64,000 nt of DNA from Marihabitans asiaticum. GTDB taxonomy: Bacteria > Actinomycetota > Actinomycetes > Actinomycetales > Dermatophilaceae. The stretch's first letter is position 1. Each line of letters begins with the position of its first letter. This document shows, in pieces, positions 25,461 to 37,211 of this stretch. The notes beneath the pieces were generated by a model. That model was not told the origin of the DNA. It ran no database searches and saw only the letters and a program-made list of their open reading frames with translations. The position numbers were made by a program, and so were the translations under genes. Location: NCBI RefSeq assembly GCF_007828725.1, contig NZ_VIUW01000004.1, positions 1 through 64,000 on the forward strand. Reading direction: 5' to 3'.

Positions 25461-26891
25461 ATGGAATTGTTCAGCAGCGCTGACGAGGTCGTCGCATACA
25501 TCAGGGAGCAGGACGTCAAGTTCGTCGACATCCGCTTCTGCGACCTGCCCGGTGTGATGCAGCACTTCAACGTGCCGGCGGAGTCCGTCGACGAGGACTT
25601 CTTCACCGAGGGCCAGATGTTCGACGGCAGCTCCATCCGGGGTTTCCAGGCGATCCACGAGTCCGACATGAAGCTCATCCCGGACGTCAAGACCGCCTAC
25701 CTCGACCCATTCCGCGCGGAGAAGACGCTCATCATGAACTTCTCCATCGTCGACCCCTTCACCGGGGAGCCGTACAGCCGCGACCCGCGCAACATCGCGG
25801 CCAAGGCCGAGGCCTACCTGAAGTCGACCGGCATCGCCGACACCGCCTTCTTCGGTGCCGAGGCCGAGTTCTACGTCTTCGACGACGTGCGCTTCGAGAC
25901 CAAGGCCAACGCCAGCTACTACTACCTCGACTCGATCGAGGCGGCGTGGAACTCCGGGCGTGAGGAGGAGGGCGGCAACCGCGGGTACAAGACCCGCTTC
26001 AAGGGTGGCTACTTCCCTGTCCCGCCGGTCGACCACTTCGCTGACGTGCGCGACAAGATGTGCCTCAACATGGCCAAGGTCGGCCTCGAGGTCGAGCGCG
26101 CGCACCACGAGGTCGGCACCGCTGGGCAGCAGGAGATCAACTACAAGTTCAACGAGCTGCTCCAGTCCGGCGACGACATCATGAAGTTCAAGTACATCGT
26201 CAAGAACACGGCCTGGGCCGAGGGCAAGACCGCGACCTTCATGCCCAAGCCGATCTTCGGTGACAACGGCTCGGGCATGCACACCCACCAGTCGCTGTGG
26301 AAGGACGGGGAGCCGCTCTTCTACGACGAGCAGGGCTACGGCGGCCTGTCCGACATCGCCCGCTGGTACATCGGCGGCCTGCTCAAGCACGCCCCGGCGC
26401 TGCTCGCCTTCACCAACCCGACGGCGAACAGCTACCACCGCCTCGTGCCCGGCTTCGAGGCGCCGATCAACCTCGTCTACTCGGCGCGCAACCGCTCGGC
26501 GTGCATCCGGATCCCGATCGCGGGCAACTCCCCCAAGGCCAAGCGCATCGAGTTCCGCATCCCGGACCCGTCGGCGAACCCGTACCTGTGCTTCGCCGCG
26601 CAGCTCATGGCCGGCCTGGACGGGATCAAGAACCGGATCGAGCCGCCGGAGCCGGTGGACAAGGACCTCTACGAGCTGCCGCCGGAGGAGCACGACGCGA
26701 TCGAGCAGGTCCCGACCACCCTGCCCGCGGTGCTCGAGGCCCTCGAGGCCGACCACGAGTTCCTGCTCGAGGGTGACGTCTTCACCGAGGACCTCATCCA
26801 GATGTGGGTGGAGTGGAAGCGCGAGAACGAGGTGCTGCCGCTGCAGGTGCGCCCGCACCCGCACGAGTTCGAGATGTACTTCGACATCTGA
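25461..26891 (+). CDS. glnA: Glutamine synthetase type I
   Basis: Makes glutamine from glutamate and ammonia. The product is 476 aa, the type I-beta length. Motifs: [13 protein letters not shown] (substrate-binding loop, residues about 54-66), FGAEAEFY and [16 protein letters not shown] (metal ligands), [17 protein letters not shown] (ATP site), [13 protein letters not shown] and the adenylylation loop [11 protein letters not shown] with its Tyr. The ATG follows CCCAGGAGG. The GlnR box upstream indicates nitrogen control, and a strong hairpin terminator follows. Confidence 0.97.
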   Translation: MELFSSADEVVAYIREQDVKFVDIRFCDLPGVMQHFNVPAESVDEDFFTEGQMFDGSSIRGFQAIHESDMKLIPDVKTAYLDPFRAEKTLIMNFSIVDPFTGEPYSRDPRNIAAKAEAYLKSTGIADTAFFGAEAEFYVFDDVRFETKANASYYYLDSIEAAWNSGREEEGGNRGYKTRFKGGYFPVPPVDHFADVRDKMCLNMAKVGLEVERAHHEVGTAGQQEINYKFNELLQSGDDIMKFKYIVKNTAWAEGKTATFMPKPIFGDNGSGMHTHQSLWKDGEPLFYDEQGYGGLSDIARWYIGGLLKHAPALLAFTNPTANSYHRLVPGFEAPINLVYSARNRSACIRIPIAGNSPKAKRIEFRIPDPSANPYLCFAAQLMAGLDGIKNRIEPPEPVDKDLYELPPEEHDAIEQVPTTLPAVLEALEADHEFLLEGDVFTEDLIQMWVEWKRENEVLPLQVRPHPHEFEMYFDI

Positions 26892-26923
26892 TCCTTGAGG
26901 GCATCGACGCAACCCCGTAGGCG

Positions 26924-26973
26924 AGGGGGGGTCCAGACCGGCCGGAAGAATCGGCCGAATCCGGACCCCCCCT
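26924..26973 (+). terminator. Terminator after glnA
   Basis: A GC-rich hairpin: arms AGGGGGGGTCC and GGACCCCCCCT, with inner CGGCCG repeats and a short AAGAAT loop. It starts about 33 bp after the glnA stop. Confidence 0.8.
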
Positions 26974-27046
26974 CGTCGCCCAAGCGTCCTGGCCGCACTA
27001 TCCTGATCGCCCGAAGGACCGGTCACCGGCTGACGGAAGGTGCGAC

Positions 27047-28015
27047 GTGACGGAGCAGCGGAAGGCGTGGTGGGCGGTCTTGCTGTGGCCGCTCGTCATC
27101 ACCGCTGCGGGCGTCCTCGCCTACCTGAGCTTCATGGACCAGCTGCCCGAGCAGGTGGCCACGCACTGGAGCTCACGCCAGCCCGACGGCTTCACCGCGC
27201 GGGAGGACGTGCCGTGGCTCGGGCTCATCGGCCTGGTCACGGCGTGGTTCACCGGCGGAGTCGTGCTCGCCGTCGGCGGGCGGGACGGCACGGCGCGGCG
27301 GCTGGCCGTGGGGCTCACCGCAGGTTTGGCGATCTTCACCTCCGGCGTCCTCCTGCTCGGCACGTACGGCCAGCGCGGACTCGATCACGGGCGCGGCGCC
27401 GACGGCCCCGAGTGGCCGCTGGTGCTCTCCTTGCTCGGCGCCCTGCTCGTCGGTGGCCTCGCCGCGCTCACGGTCAGGGGGCGGGTAGCGGGCGACGCGC
27501 GAGCCGCTCATCCCGTCCCGGCCGCCGCTCCCCGCGCCGAGCTCGCCCCCGACGAGAAGCCGGAGTGGTCACGCACGGCCCGCCCGGGTCGGTCGTTCGG
27601 GGTGCTGTTCGCCGTCGTGCTGGTCCTGATCGCCGGGACAGGTCTGCTCACCTCGGCATGGCTCTTCACGCTGCTGCTACTGGTGCTCGTCGGCGGGCTG
27701 CTCCTCGCGCTCAGCGCCTTCCGGGTCCAGGTGGACGCCACCGGTCTGCACATCACGAGCGTGCTGGGTCTCCCCCGCTGGCACCTGCCTCCCGAGGACG
27801 TGGCAGAGGCGCGGGTGGTCCAGGTCGACCCGCTGACCGACTTCGGCGGCTGGGGCTACCGCCTCGGCCTGCACGGTCGGACCGGCTTCGTCGTGCGCAA
27901 GGGCGCGGCTCTAGAGGTCGAGCGCGGAGACGGCACCGCATGGGTCGTCACGGTCGACGACCCGGAGCAGGGCGCGGGGCTGCTGAACTCCTTGGCCGAT
28001 CGCGCACGACACTGA
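27047..28015 (+). CDS. DUF1648 multi-pass membrane protein
   Basis: The product is 322 aa from a GTG. The N-terminus matches DUF1648: WWAVLLWPLVITAAGVLAY, then LPEQVATHWSSRQPDGFT. Six or so hydrophobic segments follow, with a cytoplasmic linker (about 150-185), and a C-terminal PH-like soluble region (FRVQVDATGLHITSVLGLPRW). Related proteins are sensors or accessory proteins of unclear role. It is flanked by terminators, so it is a single-gene unit. Confidence 0.78.
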   Translation: MTEQRKAWWAVLLWPLVITAAGVLAYLSFMDQLPEQVATHWSSRQPDGFTAREDVPWLGLIGLVTAWFTGGVVLAVGGRDGTARRLAVGLTAGLAIFTSGVLLLGTYGQRGLDHGRGADGPEWPLVLSLLGALLVGGLAALTVRGRVAGDARAAHPVPAAAPRAELAPDEKPEWSRTARPGRSFGVLFAVVLVLIAGTGLLTSAWLFTLLLLVLVGGLLLALSAFRVQVDATGLHITSVLGLPRWHLPPEDVAEARVVQVDPLTDFGGWGYRLGLHGRTGFVVRKGAALEVERGDGTAWVVTVDDPEQGAGLLNSLADRARH

Positions 28016-28037
28016 CCGACGCGCGTCGCTGACCGAG

Positions 28038-28058
28038 GAAGGGGGCATCGCCCCCTTC
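28038..28058. terminator. Hairpin made of two facing backbone motifs
   Basis: GAAGGGGGC-ATC-GCCCCCTTC is a perfect 9-bp stem, 22 bp after the DUF1648 gene. The arms are two inverted copies of the GAAGGGGG repeat that is frequent in this chromosome. Confidence 0.6.
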
Positions 28059-28081
28059 GTCCAACCGGTTCCAGGATTCTC

Positions 28082-28115
28082 TTGATGACAGGTCGAGTCC
28101 GTCATCAATATATTG
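28082..28115. promoter_or_regulatory. Nested palindromes upstream of gntR-acdS, candidate operator
   Basis: TTGATGAC (28082-28089) and GTCATCAA (28101-28108) form a perfect 8-bp inverted repeat with an 11-bp spacer. It overlaps a second palindrome, CAATATATTG (28106-28115). Both lie directly before the GntR-family start, as expected for autoregulation. Confidence 0.55.
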
Positions 28116-28116
28116 C

Positions 28117-28794
28117 ATGCCCATCCCGAGTACGGTCGCCGGAGTGCCCCGCTCCCTCCTGCGCGACGAGGTCTTCACCCGCCTTCGTGACGCGATCACC
28201 GATGGCTCGCTCACACCGGGTGAGCAGCTGCGCGACCTCGACCTTGCCCAACAGCTCGGGGTGAGCCGCACCCCCGTCCGGGAGGCGCTGCTCCGCCTCG
28301 CCGAGGTCGGTCTCGTCATTGCCCGGCCGGGCTCGTCGACGACGGTCAGTCCCCTCGAGGTCAAGGCCGTCCAGGACGCCCGCGACGTCGTCGCCGCCAT
28401 GCACGAGACCGCGGTCCGGGTTGCCGTCGACCGGCTGACCGAGGCCGACCTCGCGGAGATGAGCGAGGCCAACGCGCGCTTCGAGGCGGCGCTGCGCGAC
28501 GGTGACCTCGAGGCAGCCCTCGCCGCAGATGACGACCTGCACGCCGTCCCGGTCCGGGCCGCCAACAACGACGCCGTGGCCGCGGTGCTCGACCAGTACT
28601 CCCCCGTGCTGCGCCGCGCCGAGCGGCTGCGCTTCTCCACCCTCACCGGCGGCGGCTCGGTCGCCCGGCACGCCGAGCTCATCAAGCTGTGCCGATCCGG
28701 CGACTCCTACGGCGCCGCAGCAAACGCCTTCGACACCTTCCACTCCCTGCCCGCCGCTCGCGGCACCACAGATCCGTCAGTCAACGAGGACTGA
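28117..28794 (+). CDS. GntR-family (FCD-type) transcriptional regulator of acdS
   Basis: The product is 225 aa. The winged-helix domain has LRDEVFTRLRDAITDG, PGEQLRDLDLAQQLGVSRTPVREALLRL (shown in part: LGVSRTPVREALLRL) and an arm GLVIARPGSSTTV. A helical FCD-like effector domain follows (about 90-205). The ATG at 28117 has no clear ribosome site; GTG 28144 is an alternative. It ends 21 bp before acdS on the same strand and probably controls it. The ligand is unknown; ACC or a related amino acid is plausible. Confidence 0.87.
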   Translation: MPIPSTVAGVPRSLLRDEVFTRLRDAITDGSLTPGEQLRDLDLAQQLGVSRTPVREALLRLAEVGLVIARPGSSTTVSPLEVKAVQDARDVVAAMHETAVRVAVDRLTEADLAEMSEANARFEAALRDGDLEAALAADDDLHAVPVRAANNDAVAAVLDQYSPVLRRAERLRFSTLTGGGSVARHAELIKLCRSGDSYGAAANAFDTFHSLPAARGTTDPSVNED

Positions 28795-28815
28795 CACCAC
28801 CGAAAGGCGCCTCAC

Positions 28816-29871
28816 ATGGCACTGTCCGACTTCCCCCGCCAGCAGCTCACCTTCGGCCCGAGCCCGGTCCACACGCTCGACCGCCTCACCGAGCACCTCT
28901 CCCAGCGCGGCGGTGGCGCCACCACGATCTGGGCCAAGCGCGAGGACTGCAACGCCGGCCTGGCCTACGGCGGCAACAAGACTCGCAAGCTCGAGTACCT
29001 CATCCCCGACGCGGTCGCCTCCGGCGCCGACATGCTCGTGTCCATCGGCGGGTACCAGTCCAACCACACCCGCCAGGTCGCGGCCGTCGCGGCGAAGATG
29101 GGGATGCAGGCCGTGCTCGTCCAGGAGAACTGGGTGGACTGGCCGGACTCGGTCAACGACCGCGTCGGCAACATCCTGCTCAGCCGCGTCATGGGTGCCG
29201 AGGTCCGCCTGGACTCCGCCGGCTTCGACATCGGCTTCCGCGACTCCTGGAAGCAGGCGATCGAGGACGTCAAGCGCCGCGGCGGCACCCCGTACGCCAT
29301 CCCGGCCGGCGCGAGCGACCACAAGCTCGGCGGTCTCGGCTTCGCGGGCTGGGCGCACGAGGTCGCCCAGCAGGAGGAGGAGCTCGGCGTCTTCTTCGAC
29401 ACCATCGTCGTGTGCACCGTCACCGGCTCCACGCACGCCGGGATGATCGCCGGCTTCGCCGACCTCGAGGCGGCCGGCGGACGCAAGCGGACCGTGCTCG
29501 GCATCGACGCCAGCGCCACCCTGGAGAAAACCCGCGACCAGGTCGAGCGGATCGCCCGCAGCACCGCAGAGCTCATCGGCGTGCCCCGCGACCTGCGCGA
29601 CGACGAGATCACCGTGCTCGAAGGGTGGGCCGGCGACCTCTACGGCATCCCCGTCCAGTCGACCCTCGACGCGATCCGCCTGACCGGTCAGCTTGAAGGA
29701 ATGATCATCGACCCGGTCTACGAAGGGAAGTCGATGGCTGGCCTGATCGACCTCGTCACCTCGGGACGCATCGAGCCCGGCAGCAACGTCCTCTACGCCC
29801 ACCTCGGCGGGCAGCCGGCGCTCAACGCGTACAGCGCGCTCTTCACCCACACCGACCCGGTCGAGGTCTGA
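28816..29871 (+). CDS. acdS: 1-aminocyclopropane-1-carboxylate deaminase
   Basis: A PLP enzyme that cleaves ACC, the plant ethylene precursor, to 2-oxobutyrate and ammonia. The product is 351 aa. The PLP Lys is in [11 protein letters not shown], with [17 protein letters not shown] next. Residues that separate true ACC deaminases from D-cysteine desulfhydrases are present: Tyr-Glu in [13 protein letters not shown] and Leu in [17 protein letters not shown]. The gene follows its GntR regulator. It hints at association with plants or ACC-containing habitats. Confidence 0.93.
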   Translation: MALSDFPRQQLTFGPSPVHTLDRLTEHLSQRGGGATTIWAKREDCNAGLAYGGNKTRKLEYLIPDAVASGADMLVSIGGYQSNHTRQVAAVAAKMGMQAVLVQENWVDWPDSVNDRVGNILLSRVMGAEVRLDSAGFDIGFRDSWKQAIEDVKRRGGTPYAIPAGASDHKLGGLGFAGWAHEVAQQEEELGVFFDTIVVCTVTGSTHAGMIAGFADLEAAGGRKRTVLGIDASATLEKTRDQVERIARSTAELIGVPRDLRDDEITVLEGWAGDLYGIPVQSTLDAIRLTGQLEGMIIDPVYEGKSMAGLIDLVTSGRIEPGSNVLYAHLGGQPALNAYSALFTHTDPVEV

Positions 29872-30038
29872 GCACCAGCTCGGGTCGGGGCTCTTGGTCG
29901 AGCAGCGCCGCTGGACGGCGGCGACCGCTCGCGCCGGTGAAGCCTGTGGACAAGTCAAGATGCGGATCTGGCGAAGTTGACTAGCCTCGTGTCCCAGGGG
30001 CGCCGCCAGGCGTCAGGTCTGAGGAATGGGAGCGCAGG

Positions 30039-30668
30039 GTGCGCAGGACAGGCATCGGGATCGTCGCGGCTGCCGCGTTGCTCGTCGCTGGGTGTAGTGG
30101 CGAGGGAGGCGAAGGGGGTGAGTCCAGCTCGACCTCGACCGTGAAGCCGACCGTGGTCAAGCCGGACGAGAGCGCTTCGAGCAGCTCGGGATCGTCGTCG
30201 GAGTCCTCCGGCTCTGAGTCGTCTGGGTCCGGCACGGCCTCCGCCTCCGGCGCCGCCACCGAGCCTCCTCCCGAGGCGCAGAAGAACACGAAGGCGGGAG
30301 CCGAGGCGTTCGCGAAGTGGTACTACGAGCAGGTTGGTGAAGCGACAGTTACGGGAGACGTCTCGGTGCTCAGAGAGGTCTCGGAACAGGGATGCAAGAT
30401 CTGTCAAGCGACGGCTGACAAGACAGCGCAGGGCGCCGAGAAGTACGGACGAGTCAAGAGCAACCCATACACAGTGACACTTGTCGACGCTCGGAAAGAC
30501 TCGGGTCGTCACGTCGTTCGCGTGAAGGTCAAGTACGACGACTACTACTTCGTCGATGAACGCGGTGAGGAAGCTGCGAGGGTCAAGGGCAACGAGTACG
30601 GCGTGACCCTGTTTCCGCGGTGGCACTCAAACCACTGGCAAATGTCCGACTGGGTAATCGTTCTATGA
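30039..30668 (+). CDS. DUF6318 lipoprotein (copy 1)
   Basis: The product is 209 aa from a GTG. A lipoprotein signal peptide ends in LVAGCSG, followed by a Ser/Gly/Thr-rich linker (about 24-80) and a C-terminal domain starting EPPPEAQKNTKAGAEAFAKW that contains a CKIC pair. The same domain occurs in the protein at 35181, which shares the linker boundary and most of that motif. Residues 80-209 are more diverged and less GC-rich than the backbone. The stop overlaps the next gene (ATGA). The function is unknown. Confidence 0.82.
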   Translation: MRRTGIGIVAAAALLVAGCSGEGGEGGESSSTSTVKPTVVKPDESASSSSGSSSESSGSESSGSGTASASGAATEPPPEAQKNTKAGAEAFAKWYYEQVGEATVTGDVSVLREVSEQGCKICQATADKTAQGAEKYGRVKSNPYTVTLVDARKDSGRHVVRVKVKYDDYYFVDERGEEAARVKGNEYGVTLFPRWHSNHWQMSDWVIVL

Positions 30669-31591
30669 GTTCGCTGCTCACATCCATCCTGGCGCTACTG
30701 GTCGTCGCTAGCAGCGCCAGTCCCGCTGGCGCGACGCCGATCGACAACGACCCTCCGGCCACGATCATCACCGACCAGGCTTTGCATGTAGCCACCGGGC
30801 AGAGTCAAGTCATCGACTCCCACAAGGAGAAGCAGCAGCAGCGAGCACACTCGGCTGCCAGAGCGTCATCGGGAGGTCAGGACAAGGCGCCCGAGGTGCG
30901 CTGGGAGTCGATGACCCGCCCGTGCGCCTCCTCCGCTGCGGACGCACTGTGCGGCGCGGTCCGTGCCGAGTGCGGGATGCGTGGCGAGACCGCGACGCTG
31001 ACCTTCTGGCGTCGCGAGGGCACGACCGACTGGGGCGTCGGGCGACCCAGCTGCAACGGCGACACCCCACCCCCACCACCGGAGGTCCCGGCCGGCGCGG
31101 TCATCGCCCAAGCTCCGCCGACCCCTTCCTTCGCCCAGATCCAGAGCGCCTTCGAGGAGCTGCCCTTCTGCATGCCCAAGCCCTCGATGGAGCCCGTGGG
31201 CGGACGCACCCTGGTCAACCTGCCGACCTTCTACCGGGTCACCTGGCCCGATGACGCCGGCTGCCTGCGCCCGGGCAAGACGAGCGAACCCGTCCAGCTC
31301 CTCTCCTGGAGCATCGACTTCAAGGTCGAACCCCACGCCTACCTCTACTGGTACGGCGACGGGCAGACCTCCGGGTGGACGACCAGCCCCGGCGGGACCC
31401 ACCCCGACGGCGACATCACCCACACCTACGAGACCACCGGCGACAAGCTGGTCAAGGTCGACGCCCGCCTCACCGGCTCCTACCGCGTCAACGGCGGCGA
31501 CTGGCAGGACATCGACACCATCGCCAACCTCCAGGATGAGCCCAACGTCCCCTACGAGGTCGTCGAGGCCAAGAACCGTCTCGTGAGCTGA
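30665..31591 (+). CDS. Secreted protein with PKD-like segment
   Basis: The product is 308 aa from an ATG overlapping the DUF6318 stop. The signal peptide MSSLLTSILALLVVASSASP ends near AGA. A low-complexity region (Gln/Lys/Ala) follows, then Cys pairs in TRPCASSAADALCGAVRAEC. The C-terminal half has a beta-rich, PKD-like strand pattern (GDITHTYETTGDKLVKVDAR). No catalytic motif is seen. Coupling suggests it works with the lipoprotein at the cell surface. Confidence 0.75.
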   Translation: MSSLLTSILALLVVASSASPAGATPIDNDPPATIITDQALHVATGQSQVIDSHKEKQQQRAHSAARASSGGQDKAPEVRWESMTRPCASSAADALCGAVRAECGMRGETATLTFWRREGTTDWGVGRPSCNGDTPPPPPEVPAGAVIAQAPPTPSFAQIQSAFEELPFCMPKPSMEPVGGRTLVNLPTFYRVTWPDDAGCLRPGKTSEPVQLLSWSIDFKVEPHAYLYWYGDGQTSGWTTSPGGTHPDGDITHTYETTGDKLVKVDARLTGSYRVNGGDWQDIDTIANLQDEPNVPYEVVEAKNRLVS

Positions 31592-31610
31592 CGCCCCCTT
31601 CGCGAGTCGC

Positions 31611-33999
<2,389 letters not shown>

Positions 34000-34036
34000 T
34001 CGTTCTCGTCCCCCCTTCGACCGCGCGACTCGGCAC

Positions 34037-34417
34037 CTACCAGCCCAGGTCCGCCCGCAACGCCATCGGGTCCTCCACGGTCATCGTGGCGCCGGGGTGG
34101 GTGATCCGGCCGGTGGGGTCGATGCCCTTGACCGGCGTCGCGAAGGTCACGCACAGCGCCTCGCGCCCGTTGGTGGCGAAGGAGATGCCCCGGTCGGCGA
34201 AGGACAGGTGCGGCGGGCCGGCCGTCTTGACGAAGGCGAAGCCGCCGGTCAGCTGGGTGCCGGTGATGTTGCTCAGCGGGGTGCGCAGCGACCAGGGCCC
34301 GTAGCGCACGCGCAGCTCGTCGTCGGCGACGTCGACCCATGCCGTGCGCGGGGTGATGGCGAAGGCGAGGGCGGGCAGCCGGTAGGCCGGGTCGAAGGCG
34401 AAGGGGTGACGGCTCAC
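34037..34417 (-). CDS. Conserved hypothetical protein, beta-rich
   Basis: The product is 126 aa from the GTG at 34417, which overlaps the stop of the upstream membrane-protein gene (GTGA). It begins VSRHPFAFDPAYRLPALAF and has an alternating hydrophobic pattern (ELRVRYGPWSLRTPLSNITG, SFADRGISFATNGREALCV). No TM helix or catalytic motif is seen. It resembles PH-like proteins of actinobacteria in pattern only. It is coupled to 34414-34947. Confidence 0.72.
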   Translation of the reverse strand: MSRHPFAFDPAYRLPALAFAITPRTAWVDVADDELRVRYGPWSLRTPLSNITGTQLTGGFAFVKTAGPPHLSFADRGISFATNGREALCVTFATPVKGIDPTGRITHPGATMTVEDPMALRADLGW

Positions 34418-34947
34418 CTGCTGCGCACCCAGTCGAGCAGACCGGCCGGTCCTCGCTGCTGCTCGCCGAGATAGGCGTCGAGGACGAGCAACCCACCGGT
34501 CGTGGCGGGGACCGCCCACTGGAGCCACTGGATGCGTCGCTCGAGCTCGGGAGCCGGGGTGTCGACCGGCTCGCCGGAGTCGTTGCTGCCGGTGCGAACG
34601 TCGCCGAGCTGCTGGCCGGTCGTATAGGCGCCGTACGACGCGGCGAGCGCGGCGCCGGTGAGCGCAGTCTTGAGGACGACCGCGGTGGTGGTCGGGGGGT
34701 GGGCGAGGGTGCGGCGGCGGTTGTCGGCGACGATGCCGAGCCCGCTGAGCAGGTGCAGTGCGATCGCGCCACCCTGCACCGGCCCCCACGCCTCCCAGCC
34801 AGCGCCGGAGATGTCGGCCTCGCCCGACTTGGTGCGGGCGCGCTCGGCTGCGGTGTTCAGGCCCACCGCGCCCATGAGGGAGCCGCCGAACCAGGCGGCG
34901 TTGGTCAGCAGATGGGTGGCCCGGATTGCGGTGCTGGTGATGGTCAT
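34414..34947 (-). CDS. Hypothetical multi-pass membrane protein
   Basis: The product is 177 aa from the ATG at 34947. Hydrophobic segments lie near residues 10-32, 57-75, 88-105 and 145-165. It starts MTITSTAIRATHLLTNAAWF and ends GLLDWVRSR. I do not recognise a family. Upstream, to 35180, lies a 233-bp gap that holds only the promoter region of the divergent lipoprotein gene. Confidence 0.72.
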   Translation of the reverse strand: MTITSTAIRATHLLTNAAWFGGSLMGAVGLNTAAERARTKSGEADISGAGWEAWGPVQGGAIALHLLSGLGIVADNRRRTLAHPPTTTAVVLKTALTGAALAASYGAYTTGQQLGDVRTGSNDSGEPVDTPAPELERRIQWLQWAVPATTGGLLVLDAYLGEQQRGPAGLLDWVRSR

Positions 34948-35180
34948 ATCTCGACAGTAGGTGACGAGGGGTCTCCGCTCGCTGTCTAGCGGTCCCCCAT
35001 GAATCTGGTCTTGACCAGGAACGACAGCCTCGTCCCGGCGAGGAACTGCGGGGGCGGCATCGCCTGGAGGCTGCGCGCCCCCCTGTTGATATCTCGAGAT
35101 GCGGATCGGGGTGGTTTCACTACCGTGGACCGGGTTGAGGACCCCGCACCGGAGCAGGGCGAGCATCGAGGAGCCGAGTT

Positions 35181-35804
35181 GTGCGCAGGACCACCACCGC
35201 TGCCGTCGTAGCCGTCGTACTTGCCGCCAGCGGGTGCGCCAGCGGCGAGGGCGAAGGTGGTGAATCCAGTTCGACCTCGACGGCACCTCCCAGCGTCGTC
35301 CCGACCGAAGAGAGCCCGTCGACCTCGTCGTCCGGGTCGGAGTCGTCCGGGCAATCGAGCACGAGTTCCGCCGGAGGCAACACCGAGCCTCCGCCCGAGG
35401 CGCAGAAGAACACCAAGGCCGGAGCCGAGGCCTTCGCGAAGTGGTACTACCTCCAGGCGGGCGCCGCGTTGGTCACCGGCGACGCCTCCACGTTTCGCAA
35501 GTACTCCTCCACCAGCTGTCGAGTCTGTCAGCGCACCGCGGACGAGACGGAGACGGGCGCCAAGAGGGACGGCCTCGTTCAGAGCAACCCCTACCGCGCC
35601 TCCGTCCTCGATTCCACCAAAGAGGGCAACAGCCGCCGTGTGAGAGTCAAGGTGAACTACGACGACTACTCCTTCGTGCGAGAGGACGGCTCGAAGACGA
35701 CAGTCGAAGGCAACCAGTACTGGATTACCTCCACCACCACGTTCAATGGAGACCATTGGCAGGTCCAGGACTGGGTGGTGGTCATGACCGACGAGACACC
35801 CTGA
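35181..35804 (+). CDS. DUF6318 lipoprotein (copy 2)
   Basis: The product is 207 aa from a GTG. The lipobox is VVLAASGCAS, followed by a Ser-rich linker and the same domain as at 30039 (EPPPEAQKNTKAGAEAFAKW, then CRVC, then SNPY and RRVRVKVNYDDYSF). The two copies are 4.5 kb apart in the same direction, and their upstream regions share AGATGCGGATC about 60-80 bp before the start. They are paralogues, and the linker is the most variable part. The function is unknown. Confidence 0.82.
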   Translation: MRRTTTAAVVAVVLAASGCASGEGEGGESSSTSTAPPSVVPTEESPSTSSSGSESSGQSSTSSAGGNTEPPPEAQKNTKAGAEAFAKWYYLQAGAALVTGDASTFRKYSSTSCRVCQRTADETETGAKRDGLVQSNPYRASVLDSTKEGNSRRVRVKVNYDDYSFVREDGSKTTVEGNQYWITSTTTFNGDHWQVQDWVVVMTDETP

Positions 35805-35894
35805 GTCCTCGCCTCCGCACTCGCGCGGAACCGGCGGATCGCCTGCTGCCGATCCATCCGCACGCGAAGGGGTCGGCGACGCACCGATCTCCGG

Positions 35895-36527
35895 TCATCC
35901 GACGTCGACCCACCGCTGCAGACCGGGGCGGGTCGCCCCTTCGCCACTGGTGGCGGCGGCGACCACGGCAGCGAGGTGCTCGTTCCCGCCGGCGGGAACG
36001 GCGAGGTGCAGGGTTACGCGGGCGGCGTAGTCGGTGCCGGTGACATCGATGCCGGAGGCGCGCAGCTCGTGCTCGACCCGCCCCGCATCGGCGTGGTCGA
36101 CGAGCAGGGTGTGCTCCTCGACCAGCCGACGTTCGAGAGGTTGCGCGTCGTCCAGGGCGGCACGGACGGCGTCGCCGTAGGCGCGGACCAGTCCCCCTGC
36201 CCCGAGCAGCGTGCCCCCGAACCATCGGGTGACCACGGCGGTGACATCGCGATACCCCGAGCCGCGCAGGACGTCGAGCATCGGCGTACCGGCCGTCCCG
36301 GCAGGCTCGCCGTCGTCGTTGGAGCGCTCGGTGCGCCCGTCCGGCCCGAGGATGAAGGCGCTGCAGGTGTGCCGGGCGTCGTGGTGAGCGCGGCGCTGCT
36401 CCTCGACGATCGAGCGGGCCTGATCTTCGCTGCCGGTGCGGGCGAGGCGGCAGAGGAAACGCGACCCGCGATCCTCGACCTCTCCCCAGGCGTCGTCGGC
36501 GATCGTGCGATAGCTCGTGACGTCCAC
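35895..36527 (-). CDS. YigZ/IMPACT family protein
   Basis: The product is 210 aa from the GTG at 36527 (VDVTSYRTIADDAW). It carries the UPF0029 signature: RGSRFLCRLA, HTCSAFILGPDG, NDDGEPAGTAGTPMLDVL, VTRWFGGTLLGAGGLVRAYG. A C-terminal DUF1949-like domain follows. The family links to translation regulation in eukaryotes; the bacterial role is unclear. It is convergent with the lipoprotein gene. Confidence 0.88.
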   Translation of the reverse strand: MDVTSYRTIADDAWGEVEDRGSRFLCRLARTGSEDQARSIVEEQRRAHHDARHTCSAFILGPDGRTERSNDDGEPAGTAGTPMLDVLRGSGYRDVTAVVTRWFGGTLLGAGGLVRAYGDAVRAALDDAQPLERRLVEEHTLLVDHADAGRVEHELRASGIDVTGTDYAARVTLHLAVPAGGNEHLAAVVAAATSGEGATRPGLQRWVDVG

Positions 36528-36624
36528 GGACCGCAGGCTAGTCCGGCGATCGCCGGAGCATCGGGGACCGTTCGTCTGAGGTTCCCCGGGGATCTGCGGA
36601 CGCAAGGCAGGCAGTGCGCGGCGA

Positions 36625-37056
36625 TCAGAGCTGGACCGAGCGCAGGAGCAGGCTGGTCTCGCTGTTGACCACCCCGTCGACGGAGCGGATCTGCCCCATC
36701 ACCCGGTCGAAGTCGGCCAGGCTCGCGGTGCGCAGCTCGGCGACGAGGTCCCACGCGCCGTTCGTCGTGTGCAGGGCGACGATCTCGGGCAGGCCGCGCA
36801 GCTGGCTGATCGCCTGCGTCGTCGAGCGGCTGCCGACCTCGATGAGGGTGACCGCACGGATGGTGTCCGGGTCGTCCTCGGTGCGCACCCGCGCGGAGAA
36901 GCCGAGGATCGTGCCCGAGTCGACGAGCCGACGCAGCCGCGCGTTCACCGTCGCCCGGGTGACGCCGAGCCGCTGCGCCAGCGAGGTCACCGACTCCCGG
37001 CCGTCGGCGCGCAGCGCCGAGATGAGTCGGCGATCCAGGTCGTCCAGGGCAGTCAT
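36625..37056 (-). CDS. Lrp/AsnC-family transcriptional regulator
   Basis: The product is 143 aa from MTALDDLDRRLISALRADG. The N-terminal helix-turn-helix is SLAQRLGVTRATVNARLRRL, and the RAM ligand-binding domain runs about 68-140. It is divergent from ocd-ctlX across 155 bp, so it is the likely amino-acid-responsive regulator of ornithine/arginine catabolism. Confidence 0.9.
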   Translation of the reverse strand: MTALDDLDRRLISALRADGRESVTSLAQRLGVTRATVNARLRRLVDSGTILGFSARVRTEDDPDTIRAVTLIEVGSRSTTQAISQLRGLPEIVALHTTNGAWDLVAELRTASLADFDRVMGQIRSVDGVVNSETSLLLRSVQL

Positions 37057-37161
37057 GCGCATACTGTGCACCGCCACTGACCAGATCGTCTACTCCACTG
37101 ACCACAATCGCGCATCACGCCCATTGTCGGTTCATTCTGACCTCTCCTACGGTGACGGCGT

Positions 37162-37196
37162 CCCCTTCGCACCCCTTCGCACCCCCTTCGCACCCC
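37162..37196. repeat. Three tandem copies of the backbone octamer before ocd
   Basis: CCCCTTCGCA repeats three times with a 10-11 bp period in the ocd leader, directly before its AAGGAG ribosome site. Each copy contains CCCCTTCG, the reverse of CGAAGGGG. Confidence 0.8.
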
Positions 37197-37211
37197 AAGG
37201 AGCCACCACCC

